Position numbers and translations under genes: made by a program
Notes under the pieces: generated by a model
Databases searched by the model: none
What the model saw: the letters and a program-made list of their open reading frames with translations, nothing else
What the model was told of the DNA's origin: nothing
Assembly: GCA_949126835.1 (NCBI GenBank)
Contig: OX421506.1
Coordinates: 29,370,441 to 29,434,440 of the forward strand
DNA length: 64,000 nucleotides
Origin: Anisus vortex
Lineage: Eukaryota > Mollusca > Gastropoda > Planorbidae
Direction of reading: 5' to 3'
Shown here: positions 1 through 11,689 of the stretch, piece after piece
Position numbering within the stretch: position 1 is the stretch's first letter
How the letters are laid out: the number at the start of each line of letters is the position of its first letter

Positions 1-198
1 TTTCTGGAACAGGCAGTTTCCATTATTTTTTTTAAATACAATATTGTTTAGTTTTAATGTAACCATCTTTTGTTTGTTTAAAAAAGTTCATTATATTGAG
101 CATTATTTACTTTAAATGTTATCAATTTTATTTAGAATAATTTCTCATAAAAATATAAATAGTGTTGTTTAGTTTAAATTTATTTTTTATTCTGTTAG

Positions 199-244
199 GT
201 TCAATGAGCAGCCTTCTAACTAAGGATCTGGCTCGAGAAAAAAG
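199..244 (+). CDS. ICK precursor, pro-region exon
   Basis: This 46-bp exon enters with two bases of a split codon and leaves with two bases (AG). The bases TTCTGTTAG precede it and GTAATA follows it. The residues just before the 3' junction are acidic and basic and end in the dibasic cleavage motif that is completed by the next exon. Confidence 0.55.
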
Positions 245-3200
245 GTAATAAATATTACATCAAAAAAAGTGCCGGTTAAATCTCAGCATCACATATTATC
301 CCAATTAATACTTATTATAATTGTGCAACGAGGCACACTGTTTGCTGATTTAAAACAGTAACGTATTCCGTTGGACCGTTATTATCCATAGGGCCGGTGA
401 AGCAGCGTTCATCAGTTGATGTGGCCACGGCATACTAGGGGATATGTGGCTGGCGCAACGCCCAGCCCGCCTCATGTCCCGGAAAAAATTCCTAGCCAGC
501 ACCAGGATTCGAACGCAGAACCTTCGGATCGGCAGTCGAACGCGCTGCCGCTCTGCTCCATTGTTTGCTATCCTTTAAATTTTTTAAGAACTTTTCCACG
601 TGATCATAGAAAACATGCGTATTAAGTTTGTTTTGTTGTATTTTGTATTTAGATATATATAGCTGTATTTCTTCAATAGTTAAATAAGGTAGTTTATCCC
701 AACAAGCTATATATATATATGCACGGAGTGCTCAAACACTTAAAATAAAGCATAAAAATGCTGGAAAAATGCAGACTCTTATATATAGATAATGAACTGG
801 GGTAAGATGGCCGATTTAACCCAGAAAAAAACATACATTTTAAACTCTTTCCGGAAATGCGTCAGTGAAATTTGATGAGAATGAACTCGTTTACACTGAG
901 CATACATTTTATGAACATACTCTCGTATCGCTTTTACTTTTACTGAAATTATTAAATATGGATAGCTAAGTAGCATTAACTTAAAAGTAATACATTTTAT
1001 ATTACGATATTTATTAAAATTTAAAGTTTGTAAAACAAGATAATAAAGTAAATATTTTATTTTACGTATTTCCGGGCCAAAATCGGCCATCTTACATCGG
1101 TTCACATATCTATATATAAAAGTCCACATTTTCTCCGACAATTTTACTGATTGAGCACACCGTGTATATAGGCCTATAGAAAGCTCAGTGGTTTACCCAA
1201 AGACTATAATAACATGTACCGCTTGCTTTAATTTTATAGCCTAGGGGTCGTGATTTCCGTGCGCAGCCTATAATTACGCTTTACAAACGACTTCTTCTGT
1301 ATACAACTTTCGATTTTAATCTGAATTTGAGTTCTAATCTTAAAGCATAATACAGACGCTCCTTTAGATTCTCAGACAACAGGCAACTGGGGTGGCTATA
1401 ACCTATAGTATTGTTTTCTATAAATAAAATCTTAGCGTATTAGTATTACCAAACCGGAAGTCTATAATTTAGTTTGTGATCTGAAATTTCCTTTCAGAGG
1501 AGCTTTCTAGTTATGAATAAGCAGAACTATCAAGGCAAGCGGTCAATATTGTTATAGTCTTTTGGTTTACCAATGTAATTTTTTGTTTAAATTTCGATCG
1601 TAACAATGTTAATATCTTTTTTGTATTGTAGAGTATGTAAGACACTGTGGCTAAGCTGCAACGATGACTGTTGCGCGGGACACAAATGTACTACCATTCA
1701 TAAATGCGTGGCTGCGTAAGTATCATTAGTGACACAAAGCCTCAAATAGCATTAGTGACACAAAGCATCATGCAGCATTAGTGACACATGGTATCATATA
1801 GCATTAGTGACACATGGCATCATATAGCATTAGTTACACATAGCATCATATATGCATTAGTGACATATAGCATTATAGCATTAGCGACATAAAGCATTAT
1901 AATAAAGCGTTAGTGACTAATAGCATCATATAGCATTAGTGACAAAATAGCTTCATATAGCATTAGTGACACTTGATATTTATATACATTAGTAACACAT
2001 AGCATATAGCATTTCAGATATTGTAGAGCAGGGTATTGACAACGTTTTCATAATAGTGTAACCAACGTAGGATTTCTAATTTATTCCGTGTGCTCCACCA
2101 ATTAATTTATTGTAGAAGAGACTTGAATTGCTGTTTTTTTATGTGCTCTTGCCGCGTCTCATGTGAAATCAACCTGCATGCCAAGTCCTCACTGATGCAC
2201 TGTCGGTGCGCCAGGATATTTTAGAAACTCAATAATATGATCAACTGCCCCCCCCCCCCCCCCACACACACACACAAATTGAGAGACTGATTCCGGCTTC
2301 AGATGAGCTAAGCCCAGCGCTTTGGAGACCGCGTGCTTCTGCGGTGGGTCCCAGGGCATACAGGCCTTCTTGGAAACGTTTAGAGCAGATCACCTTGCGA
2401 AAAGTGCTGGGCTGAGTACACTCACCTCGAGGAGCCAGGCACCACGTACACTGATCCGCAGGTGGGAGACTGATAATTGAAATGAGAGTTGGCACGTCTG
2501 TCATTATGGTGGCGACTAAAGAGTTCGGAACAATCTCTACGTGTCAATAGCTTTATTTAGTAGACTAGATCAGAGGTCAGCAACCTTTTGACCAGGGGTC
2601 AGCAACCTTTGGATAATAGTCTGCAAAAGTAGAATTTCTAATTTATTCAGCGTGCCAACAGCCTAAAAAGTCATCCTGCTGTTGCACTAAATTTCTTGTA
2701 GATTGTTTCGAATAGACTTTTCGGGCCTCTTCCGCGTGCCATTGAAAATGCATCGGCGTGGCAAGTAGTTTGTCGACCCTCTGCTGTAGACAGTAGTGTG
2801 CCAAAGTAGCATTTCTAAATCATTTTGCGTGCCAACAGCCTTAATGGCATCCTTCTCTTTTCATGCAGAAGATACTTAAACTTACTTTTTAGTGGTCTTT
2901 CACGTGCCATTTAAACCCGCCCTGGATAGACTATTAAATTCCACGAGTAAATTCCGTATGTTGCCGATCTCTGGACGAGTGTAGTTCGACCAATACCTTC
3001 AATACAAAATATGGATACTTTTCCACTACTCCGGCCTTTCTAAGGGCCCAAGACCCTATGTATGTGTATTTATAGTTTATCCATTATGTATCTGCGCTAT
3101 TCCTGTAGTTGTATGATATACGTATAGATAGATATGGAAAGTTAGAGAGAGAGAGAGAGAGAGAGATGTGTATTGTTTACATAAATATCGAAACAATAGT

Positions 3201-4594
3201 ATATGCAAAGGATTTTGTGTCATTATACTTCAGAATGCTATATTACGCTGTATTTATTGATTTACATAATCGATGAGTGTGATGTTTAGTGTAAACTAGC
3301 TATCAACTTCAAGGTCTGCATCGGTTAAGCGAAGCAAGAAACTCTACAAATAAACAGATATTGTCTGGCATTGCCTAGAATCACGTCGCAAACGGGACCA
3401 AATACCCTGCAGACACTTGACGACTATCTCATCGTTCCATAATCCTGCATGCCACGTCGAATTCATCCACTAAGCCTGCATTGCTAGCCTGTAATAATTG
3501 AGGTCTCAGTGTGCATAAGCTTAAACGACACGTGTCAATAAATAAAATTAAAACATTTTGGTATTTCTTTTTTATTTATAGTAATCCTTGCTGTTTGCTA
3601 AATTGGTAATGTGTTGACCCTTTTTCTAAATGGTTAGTTAAAATATAAATATAATTTTATCTTTAAATCTTTTTTTTTCTCTTTATATATACATTGAAAT
3701 TAATTTACGTAGGCCTATTATTTTGTGGATCCTAAGAAATATCTATTTATACTTGCACCGTTTTGCGCCATCGTGTTCGGCTGGCGTACCGAAGGTCCTG
3801 GGCTGGAATCCTTTTGGAATGTTTATCCAGGACTTGAGGGTGTCCCTAAGTCTACCCACCTCTGATGGGTACCTGACATTAGGATAAAGAAAAGGCGGCT
3901 GGGCAATGTGCTGAGCCTTTACAAGCTTATGGTAGCGCCCCAGGGCAAGTTTCAGCGCCGCCCCCTTGCATACTGTAACTGCTTGTTTAGTGCTTTATTT
4001 GCTATATTTAGACTACATTTGCCGACCCCCTGGAAGTGTCGCCCCCGGGATATGCCCCCCTCTGCCCCCCTCTATGTGAGGGCACTGTCCTCTAGTATGC
4101 CATGGCCACAAATAGTGGTGCACGCTGCTTGACCAGCCCTGTGATCAGTTTGCTCCAAAGGGTACTTTACCTTTTCCTTTTTCACTGTGTGGATCCTAAT
4201 AAATATCAATTTATACTTGCACCTTATTACGCCAGTTCATATTTTGTTATCTCATTATCTCGTTTAGTTTATTGATTAAACAATCGAAATGTTATTAGGG
4301 CCTAGTACTAGTATTGGAAGGTGCACAAGTAGTCAAAGAACCCGGCGCAAAAAAAAACAAAAAAAAACACGATGATAAAATACATTGAAATATTAATAAA
4401 TAGAGGACGAAAACACACATTGTTAATACTGTTATAGTAACAGTTATAAGCTGGGCTGTCCCATAGAAGTCTCACTAGAAGCAGTCAATAAAGTGATCCA
4501 TTTGTACTTTAAGTTGTCTCGGATAACTATGATATTAAACTATACAGCACTTTCGCCCTTTGACTGTTTGATTGTTTTTGTTTTTTTCAGGTGA
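199..4594 (+). CDS. Inhibitor cystine knot (ICK) secreted peptide precursor, 5' partial
   Basis: Three exons join in phase. Exon 199-244 follows a pyrimidine-rich acceptor, encodes a short pro-region ending in a basic Glu-Lys-Arg type site, and ends at a GTAATA donor. Exon 1632-1715 carries six cysteines. The acceptor at 4589-4590 is followed at once by the base that completes an Ala codon and then a TGA stop. The cysteine pattern is C-X6-C-X3-CC-X4-C-X5-C, the C-C-CC-C-C framework of ICK (knottin) peptides, which in gastropods include neuropeptide-like, defence and venom peptides. Separate pro-region and mature-peptide exons are typical of gastropod precursor genes. The signal-peptide exon must lie upstream of the window and was not seen. 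The role (toxin, hormone, antimicrobial) cannot be told from sequence. The last exon assignment is the weakest part. Confidence 0.6.
370..562 (-). repeat. tRNA-derived SINE copy
   Basis: Reading the minus strand, a tRNA-like head (box A-like GAGCGGCAGCGCG region, box B-like GGTTCGAATCC type region near 505-515) is followed by a conserved core around ATGCCGTGGCCACA. The same family occurs at 3765-4190, 42375-42632 and 45468-45700. It sits in the first visible intron of the ICK gene. Confidence 0.55.
721..1164. mobile_element. Tc1/mariner-like MITE with long imperfect terminal inverted repeats
   Basis: The left end GCACGGAGTGCTCAAA and the reverse complement of the right end CACGGTGTGCTCAA match. 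The two arms stay similar for about 110 bp, including GTAAGATGGCCGATTT at about 801 and its complement at about 1079. Both ends are flanked by TA-rich sequence, so the TA target is plausible but not certain. There is no transposase frame. The 120-codon minus-strand open frame inside it is taken as chance. Confidence 0.5.
1632..1715 (+). CDS. ICK precursor, mature cysteine-knot exon
   Basis: This 84-bp exon lies between a TTGTAG acceptor and a GTAAGT donor. The first base completes an Arg codon from the previous exon, so the mature peptide starts right after the basic site. All six cysteines of the framework are in this one exon, and the segment from first to last cysteine is 25 residues. No further cysteine follows before the stop. 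Confidence 0.65.
1700..2010 (+). repeat. Imperfect tandem repeat, unit about 24-28 bp
   Basis: About a dozen diverged copies of a unit like AGCATTAGTGACACATGGCA lie in a row, starting just inside the intron after the ICK mature exon. The copies differ in length, which suggests an old array. Confidence 0.75.
2020..2940. mobile_element. Diverged hAT-type MITE copies (GTCAGCAACCTTT family)
   Basis: GGTCAGCAACCTTT occurs twice near 2574 and 2598. Phrases such as AATTTCTAATTTATTC.GCGTGCCAACAGCC recur at about 2070, 2630 and 2815. They match the better preserved copies at 26115-26325 and 44305-44520, which start with the GGCAACCT.TGGCACG signature of nonautonomous hAT elements. A poly-C/CA microsatellite lies at 2246-2277. 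Confidence 0.45.
3143..3166. repeat. (GA)n microsatellite
   Basis: A pure AG dinucleotide run lies inside the long ICK intron. Confidence 0.95.
3360..3530 (+). repeat. Dispersed repeat shared with 10080-10240
   Basis: The two stretches share an ordered set of phrases (CCTGCATGCC.CGTCGAATT.ATCC.CTAAG.CTGCA...TAGCCT..TAAT.A.GG). They are diverged copies of one unclassified interspersed repeat. Confidence 0.45.
3765..4190 (+). repeat. tRNA-derived SINE copy, plus orientation
   Basis: The head around GGCTGGCGTACCGAAGG and the box B-like GGCTGGAATCC match the heads of the minus-strand copies at 42.5 kb. The core ATGCCATGGCCACA appears at about 4098. An insertion-like GC-rich stretch separates head and core. 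Confidence 0.5.
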
Positions 4595-4979
4595 TCTGTT
4601 TAAAATATTGTATTTTTGTTAAACTGTCATATAATGCGTTTTTTTTTCTGTGTCTTTCAGAAACATCACTGGGAATAATGGATATAAATATTTTTTTTTC
4701 AAAATTAACCTGATTTTTGGAAAGCTTATTGAACTGGAACTTGATACATAGACCTGTTTCATTTGACTACACACATCTTCACCCGATTTCCTCCACACCA
4801 ACACACACAAATTTATTTTTAAATGTTTTTGTTTCATTACGCACTTTTGTGCGTATTTTTAAATCATTTTTCAAAGCAATTTTAAAATCCTTTTTGAACG
4901 CTGATGATCGACGTACATACTTTTGTATTGCCTTTATTCGTCTATCTTACTATATATATATATATATAAGCTAAATTAC

Positions 4980-6320
4980 CCGGGGCAAAATTAAATAGGC
5001 CTGTATAAGCTACAGATTAAATTTGTATAAGCTACAATTTAATGAAAAGAAAGCTGTAAATCAAATAATAATAATAAGAAATTTATTGAAGACATTTAGG
5101 AAATGAATTTAAAATAAATATTGTATTCGGGTTAAAAATAGATTTTTTTTTTCTTTAACAAAAAGCTAAATTGCCAGGTGTTTCCCGTGGATATGCAATC
5201 TTTTTTTAAAAAAGTAATATTAATTGAAATATAACAATTTTAGACATCAAAACGGTATAGACTTGAAAATGGAACCCGGGTCGACCGCATGGTACTCCGA
5301 TATGTTACCCACTCAGCTAGCCAGGACACTTATGCTAAGTCAAATTGCAATGAAAAATATGTGGCAATAAGGTCACGTGTCTTTAAATAAACAAATTTGA
5401 TTGGTTAAACACACACACAAAGCTTTGTATATATAAAGATTTATAAAGCTGAATGATTTCCTCTTATTATAGAATTATTTATGGATGTATTAAAAAAAGT
5501 ATTATCTTGAACTTTGTTTCTTCTTTTGTGTGGAGTGAAAAGAACATTTTACGGAATGTTTACCCATAACAATAAAGGAAATAAATAATTTTTACAAAAA
5601 CATTATTTTACGTTTCTGTTAAAAGTAAATATACAGTCAAGGGGAGATAACTGGGGTAATACTAAGTCCGCTAACAACAGTACAAAGTTATGCCCCTAAC
5701 TTAAGATAATGAATTAACTTGTTTGTTCACTTTGTGAGATGTACTTAGTATGGGTATTTGAAAGTATTTTGTATTAAACATGAAAGAAGTGAATAATGAA
5801 GGGGTCACATGATTGTGAGAAGAGAAGTTAACTTGTGGACGTTTAATAGGAAGGACATGTATTTTATCTGGTTGTGTTTCTCATTTAGTTGACTTATATA
5901 GGCTATATATTGTAGTATCTTTCAATAGATTTATGTGTGATTATTCCTGATGTGGAGTATATGAAGTTAATAAAGTAATATTGCTGCAACAGTCGTTTTA
6001 TGATTATGTGTTTATTTGATTATGTGTTTAATGATGTACAATAATAAGAAACACTAAGAAACGTCCAAATCATCCAGAACTAAAGTTCAACTCATGCATG
6101 GTTTTATAGCTACATGTAATTCAGTAACATAGAGCCATTAGCAATTTCTATTTTTTTTCAATATAGGTATTCGGGGCGACTGCTCACTACCACGCATTTA
6201 TACCAGTCTAAAATTTAATAGAACTTTGATCATTTACTGTTCATCTCTCTCTCTCTCTCTCTTCAAAACATGTTTGTGTTGGAGCAGGTGGACATTTTCT
6301 GAAGTTTTCGGTTTTGATCT
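4980..6320. other. AT-rich intergenic stretch with a decayed tRNA-like SINE
   Basis: At 5271-5335, the minus strand has a TAGCTGAGTGG box A-like and a GGGTTCCA box B-like segment. A (CT)n run lies at 6244-6262. I see no gene in the rest. Confidence 0.35.
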
Positions 6321-6324
6321 TTAA

Positions 6325-7006
6325 GCATGTTCTTAATTGCCCGAATTGTACTTCGCCGAACAGCCCGAGCAAGCGTTCGCTTCGTAAATTGCTCGCCTTT
6401 CGTCGTTTTCGCGCTTAACCGGGCGATCTATTGCTCGACAAGCGACATCTCGGGGGGTATCGGCGAGCCAAATTCGGGCGAACGATTGCTTCGTCGACAT
6501 GTTGACGGAGCCGCGTATTGATTGGCTGAATTGATCACGTTCATTATGCGAAAAGGCACCAAAATTTCCTAGTCTTAATGAAAAAAAATGGCGTCTTACA
6601 AGACAGTCAGCTGCCAGAGATGTCAGAGGACAGTCTAGTAATATTCATAGATGCATGGGAAAATGTTCCATGCCTGTGGAACTCACTCCATCGGGACTAT
6701 AAAATTAAGGGTGAAAAAAACCAAGGCCTTGAACAATATTGCCCAAAATCTTTGTGCAATGTAATCGCAACACCCAAAGCTTCTTCGTCTGTGAGCGCAG
6801 CCATTTTGCAGCAATACTAACATCCGGCAGTTCGCCTCAGCGCTAAAAATAGACCAGTTAAAAACAAGAGCACCATTTCGCTGAGCTTCCTAGCTCGCCC
6901 TAATGTCGGCGAAAGTGCACGAGCCCATTTAAGAGCAAACAGTAGCTCTTGCGAATTGAACGATACCTGATTCGACCGAAACTAGTTCGGGCAATTAAGA
7001 ACATGC
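6325..7006. mobile_element. PIF/Harbinger-like nonautonomous element
   Basis: The termini GCATGTTCTTAATTGCCCGAA and its exact inverse lie at the two ends, each next to TTAA, which contains the TTA/TAA target used by Harbinger elements. The 682-bp interior is GC-richer than its surroundings. It carries one short frame with a MADF/Myb-SANT-like segment, as in the accessory DNA-binding protein of Harbinger elements. No DDE transposase is present. Confidence 0.65.
6578..6820 (+). pseudogene. MADF (Myb/SANT-like) domain fragment of a Harbinger element
   Basis: The 80-codon frame contains the segment IDAWENVPCLWN followed by SLHRDYK. This matches the start of MADF/Myb-SANT-like domains (hydrophobic-E-x2-PxLWN, then D-Y). 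Only the first part of the domain is present, and the frame then runs into unrelated residues. It lies inside the 6325-7006 element, so it is read as an accessory ORF relic and not as a host gene. Confidence 0.5.
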
Positions 7007-7010
7007 TTAA

Positions 7011-8004
7011 GGCGCACCCTTCCATATACTGAAGCCCATTGAAAAGAAAATAAACTTTTTTTGTAATTTGTTTTTGCATATAGAATATAAAAAGGGTTGT
7101 TATAAAGTTATATCTATGTCTGAGATTTTTAATAAAGTTTTAAATTTCTAAGATAGATAATAATGCTTTTTTTTTGGCACAATTACTGCTATTTGCTCTT
7201 TTACCTTTTTTCCTCAAATGCTACATTTATCAGTTGTGAATGTTCACTAGTAAAGAAACGTGCAGATTTTTACCAATTCGGTCTCGGTTTAGAATGTTGT
7301 TTATTTAATCTGACATAGGCTTTTCCATAAAAAAATGCACATTCTAGTATAATATAATTATAGTTAATGTAAGGTAGCATTTCATCCGTATGCCCCTTTC
7401 TTTTATGTTTATTTTTCATATTTGTAATAATATGGTTAAGAACAAAGCCAAAGCAATGGTGCTTTGCATGGAGGTTTCCAGGTCTGTCTTTCTTTCATAA
7501 CATGCTTTAGATCATTACTATCTTTCTTATATGTTAAGTCGGTTATTGCTTCATTTATTTGATTTGTCCTATGTTTGTAAAGTTTTAAATCATCAATTCG
7601 TTTTATAATTCTTAGTCTAGAGATTATATCCGTGTTCTTAGTTGTATGATAAATGCACTCTGAGCTTACATTATGTCTGTTGGCAGCAGTTGTATTATTA
7701 TTATTATTATGTCTATTAATAGATAAAACAAATCACTCAAATATTTTTAAGACCATAACAAAGAAATGCTAGATTTGTAAACTCGTCGTTAATAGTTTCT
7801 TTTAATGCATTATTTAAAATTAAAATGTTATAGCCATAAACTGTAGTAATATGTTATTAAAGAAAAGGATTTAAACAAAAACAAAACGAAAAACAGTGCC
7901 CACTTTACTTAAATTAATTGTTGTTGTTATTCTTTTAAAACTATAATAAAGTTTTGTACTTGCATTTGATTGTATGTTTTTAAAATGTTATATTGAGTAA
8001 AATA
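7011..8004. other. AT-rich intergenic DNA
   Basis: I see no open frame with recognisable protein content and no clear repeat structure. The 3' end of the LINE at 8.0-8.7 kb borders it. Confidence 0.4.
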
Positions 8005-8731
8005 CTTAATAAATAAATAAATAAATAAGTAATAACGGTGCTTATATAGCGCATATCCCGTTGGTGACAGTTCTATGCGCAGACGACAGTTGCAGAATAC
8101 AGACAGACAACGAAATATGTAGTAATACGCTAATTCTGCTGACGAAATAGGTGAGTCTTCAGCCGGCTCCTGAAGGTGTCATAGCTAGGGCTCTGGCGAA
8201 GCTGTAATGGGAGGTGATTCCAAGCAGACGGTCCTGCGTAGGAAAATGAACGTTCACCAGCGGACACTAGCCTCACACGAGGGATCCGCAGAGTGAGCGC
8301 GTCAGAAGCCGAACGAAGTGGGCGGGACTGGGTGTAGAGCTCCATACAAGAGCGAAGATAATCGGGGCACAGTTATTCAGGCACTTATAACAGAGAGAAG
8401 CCAGCTTATATGAGATCCGGTTGTTGATGGGTAACCAGTGCAGAGATCGGAGCAGAGGATTGATATTATTTGACTTCTTCTTGAGAACTAGTCGGGCTGC
8501 GCAGTTCTGGATACGTTGGAGTCCTTGAAGGGAGGAGGCCGAGAGACCAGCCAAAAGCGAATTGCAATAGTCCAAACGGGAAAAGAGGAGAGAGATGATG
8601 AGCTTAACACAAGCTTCCTTGGTGAGATAACGACGGATGGCAGCAATACGACGCAGATGGAAGAAGCAGATTTTGGTGAGGAAGGAGATGTGGGACTGCA
8701 TGGACAGCGTGGAGTCCAGATAGACCTAATA
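8005..8731 (-). mobile_element. 5'-truncated LINE: reverse transcriptase C-terminal region and 3' tail
   Basis: Two overlapping minus-strand frames (8273-8701 and 8130-8345) are one protein broken by a frameshift. The first has LRRIAAIRRYLT, SRLDYCNSLLAGL and LQRIQNCAARLV. The second ends with PSAWNHLPLQLR and a TFRSRLKTHLF tail. This order is characteristic of the region after the RT domain of many animal non-LTR retrotransposons. The 3' end has GCGCTATATAA followed by an (ATTT)n-type tail, consistent with target-primed insertion on the minus strand. It is inactive. Confidence 0.8.
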
Positions 8732-8769
8732 AACCTAATAATAAAACATACATAAACTATAATCATTTT

Positions 8770-9280
8770 TTTGTTTTATTCCAGTTAATTTACAAAAACA
8801 ATGAATACCTACATTAAAATATAACTTGATAATAAACTAGTTTATACAAAAATACATGTATTTATTCTATAACATAAAGTTTTAGAAAAAAAATTAGAGT
8901 TTGCTTTGCTAATGTAGCCTTGTGGCGTTATGGGGTCTCTAACAAGATTAACGTTACATGAAATTAAGGAATAATTCGTTTATATTCCAATCTCATAAAG
9001 ATTAATATACTTTTAGCCATCACCTGTACAAATTTGTTTACAATTATAGCCCTTACTAAGTGAATGATTGAATGCACATTATCTACCTTTCATTTTCCCT
9101 ACTTAATCACTTAGTCATTTACTTTTCATTTAGCTCTTGCGCATGTAACATATTTTATGTATTTTTACATAGCTTATTCGTTGTCAGTATTCATTTTATG
9201 CTTACATTTATATCAATATTCTCATATGATATTGCTATTATCGTTTCTAATGTTATCATTTATTCCTATAATCTTACGGG
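8770..9280. other. AT-rich intergenic DNA
   Basis: Nothing recognisable as a gene was seen here. Confidence 0.4.
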
Positions 9281-9284
9281 CTGG

Positions 9285-9965
9285 CGTGTAGTCTACACCC
9301 ACCCCCTTTTCCCTCCCCCTCGTGGTCATACCACGCACATGTGCGGAACACACCAAGGTCAAACATGACGTAATCATGCTTGGATTTTGCCACTCCTGAA
9401 CTTCCCCCTCTCCCCCGCCCTTTCTCCCGCCGCCCATCGTCCAACTCAAACAATGTCACACGTATACGAAATTATACCTCTGTGTCCAGTTTCCCTGGTC
9501 GAAACCCCTTTGACTTCCAACTGCCGGCCGAGAAAGAAGAACCTTCGACTTCGAGGGCCGGCCGGCTGCCCCCTCGCCTCATCACCCCCCGCACCCATTA
9601 TCCCCTCCGCCTCGCATGTTATATCAAAATCAAACGATGCAATAACAGGCTGACCAATCGAATGCACAATATAGATGAGTCAGAATGACCATTCCCTTTC
9701 CACGTGACAACCCAAGCTTGAGATGTAAATTTCCTCAGAAATGTAATTTGAGTTATTTAAGTCAGTTCGGCGGTAGACGGCCTACGAGGAGTATCGCGAC
9801 CCTGACGGGCGGCCTCCGGCCCTACTGAGGTCTAAGTCTAAGCCTACTGCTATCAACTGTATTGGATTATATTTGTTCAGCTAATTATTTGTTTGCCCAT
9901 GACATTAATAATTGAATACCGATCTTCATGTGAATAAAATATTCGTTGTCACAATACGTCTTGCT
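9285..9965 (+). other. GC-rich, promoter-like or solo-LTR-like block
   Basis: This block stands out from its AT-rich surroundings by CpG- and C-rich sequence. A TTATTTAAG TATA-like motif lies at about 9754, followed by GC-rich transcribed-looking sequence. An AATAAA lies near 9936, followed by a GT-rich end. This order fits the U3-R-U5 of a solo LTR or a host promoter with a short transcript. I could not find matched TG/CA ends with a target duplication, so the class is open. Confidence 0.3.
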
Positions 9966-10348
9966 TATCGATTGATAGAATACCTGTTTGTGTGACAGTG
10001 TGAATTAGTCAACAGTTTAACTCAACCTACGTATTAACGAGCCAAACGAAACCTGGATATAAATTCGTCTTTGCATCACACATAGATCATTAGCACTTAG
10101 GACCACCATACCTCTAGATAACCTGCCAAAAATACCCCTCCCCATCACCCTGTATGCCGTGTTGAATTATCCGCTAAGTCTGCACCGATAGCCTAGGCTA
10201 ATTAAGGCTCTGTGACGCTGCAACTTAGACCAGAACGCTACAAGCCTATATAGCTAAAACTTAACATTGGCGTGAATCTTAGTTTGCTTTTGTATTTTAT
10301 AAAGTGTGACCAACTTGTCTTAAGACATAAACTTTACAGACTTTTCTT

Positions 10349-10460
10349 CTCTTTTGTTGAAGATTATTACGTTCCAAGCCCAAAACTCTGCGGTCGGCGG
10401 CAGGGCAAGAACCCGGGCTATTTTGTTTATACTAAAAATAAATGTTACAAAAGGCACTAA
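10349..10460 (+). CDS. Possible terminal exon with a Kunitz-like half domain
   Basis: After a candidate acceptor (TTTACAG near 10345, or TGTTGAAG near 10365) the frame runs to TAA at 10458-10460. The spacing of two cysteines around a GYFVY segment, with an upstream P-x-P, resembles the first half of a BPTI/Kunitz domain, although the first cysteine is replaced by Tyr and two residues are extra. No other half and no upstream exon were found. It could be a decayed copy or chance. Confidence 0.2.
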
Positions 10461-10469
10461 TAATTAATG

Positions 10470-11160
10470 CGTGTCACACTTTAAAAAAGTAATAATTGTA
10501 ACAATAATATTTCTAGGTTATAAAAGCTCAACAGTCTTTCTTGGTTTATATATAACATAGGTTTTAGCTCATTGCCCCATTTTCACAATTTATCCCTATC
10601 CGTCCCCCTTGCCCCCTCCCCCAAAGTTAACAAGTCAAATTTGTTGCATCAAAATATATAAGGTGACTAGATTTGGGTGCGTTTTTATGCTCCTAAAAAT
10701 GAACAGAATTTTTTTATAACTGTTTTTGATTATAGTATCATAAATGTTGAATTGAATCTTATGCCTGGTGCGTTGCAAGCAGTTTGTCTAATATTTGGTT
10801 CAATTTGTGTTAGCAAAAAACTAGTCTCATTTACTTGCAATTTTTTGTTTCTTTTTGGACACCTGACCGGTGACAACACTAAATCTTTTCTCTCTGCTAA
10901 CCAGTGTGTTGGAAATACAATTTAAACAAAAAAGTTGTCAAAGCCCCTAGTCCTGAAAATATCGTCGTTATGTCTTTTTGAAACTAAAATGCTTGATCAT
11001 AGCTTATTTCTTACTAATTTCAATTTTTCATTGATTGTTAATTCAATCAATTCCTATTGTAAAAATAAGCCTCATTATAATTCTTCACCGATAAAAAAGA
11101 AGGTCTACAAACCAATTAGGAATATAGTATTGATAGTAATATTAGTAGGCCTAATATACA
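10470..11160. other. AT-rich intergenic DNA
   Basis: Two short open frames (10677-10925 and 10935-11192) have no recognisable content and are treated as chance. A CAGGGCCGGATTTAGATGAA segment at about 11160 looks like the end of a DNA transposon. Confidence 0.35.
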
Positions 11161-11299
11161 CAGGGCCGGATTTAGATGAAAGGAGGCCCTAGGCTATTCC
11201 ACTTATAAGGCCCTTTCCCTCCCATTTTCAAGTTTGTAAATTACATGAGAGATAATAAAATACATCATTACTATGATATATAGCCTATCAATCTCGAGC

Positions 11300-11652
11300 C
11301 ACAGGTCGGCCCCTTCTTCGATACAAAGATGTGTGCAGGCGGGACCTCAAAGAAATGGACATAGTCGAGGACTCATGGGAGGAGGTTGCAGCTGACCGAG
11401 GAGCTTGGCGACAGGCCGTCTACAATGGGATGGCCTCCCAGGAAGCAAAAAGAGCCAGGGCTGACATTGACAGAAGGCAGAAAAGGAAGGCAAAGGCATC
11501 CTCCATAAAGCCACCCTCAATGTTCAAATGCGAGGGATGCTTAAAGGACTGCCACTCGAGGATCGGCCTGTTCAGCCACAGCAAGCGCTGCCCCTCATTG
11601 AAATCCCAAAACCCCAAGGGCGCAACCATTGTCTTGCGAGACAGATAGGAGC
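11300..11652 (+). mobile_element. LINE 3' end: C-terminal tail with CCHC-type finger
   Basis: The frame 11331-11648 starts with KRDLK-like residues and has the motif EEVAADRGAWRQAVYNG. It ends with a zinc-binding segment C-x2-C around FKCEGCLKDCHSRIGLFSHS. This block closes ORF2 of a widespread animal LINE group, downstream of the RT. Only this last part is present, so it is a 5'-truncated insertion. A related tail is at 16085-16290. Confidence 0.75.
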
Positions 11653-11689
11653 CATACATAGGCCTACATACAAATAAAACATGTTGTAA

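Noticed and set aside
779..1141. 120-codon minus-strand frame
   Set aside because: It spans the inverted repeats of a MITE and has no protein-like pattern.
4619..4974. Overlapping frames of 72 and 85 codons
   Set aside because: They are AT-rich, low in information, and lie in the probable 3' untranslated region of the ICK gene.
9222..9688. Overlapping frames on both strands in the GC-rich block
   Set aside because: They arise from low stop-codon density in C-rich DNA. The translations are low complexity and match nothing I recognise.
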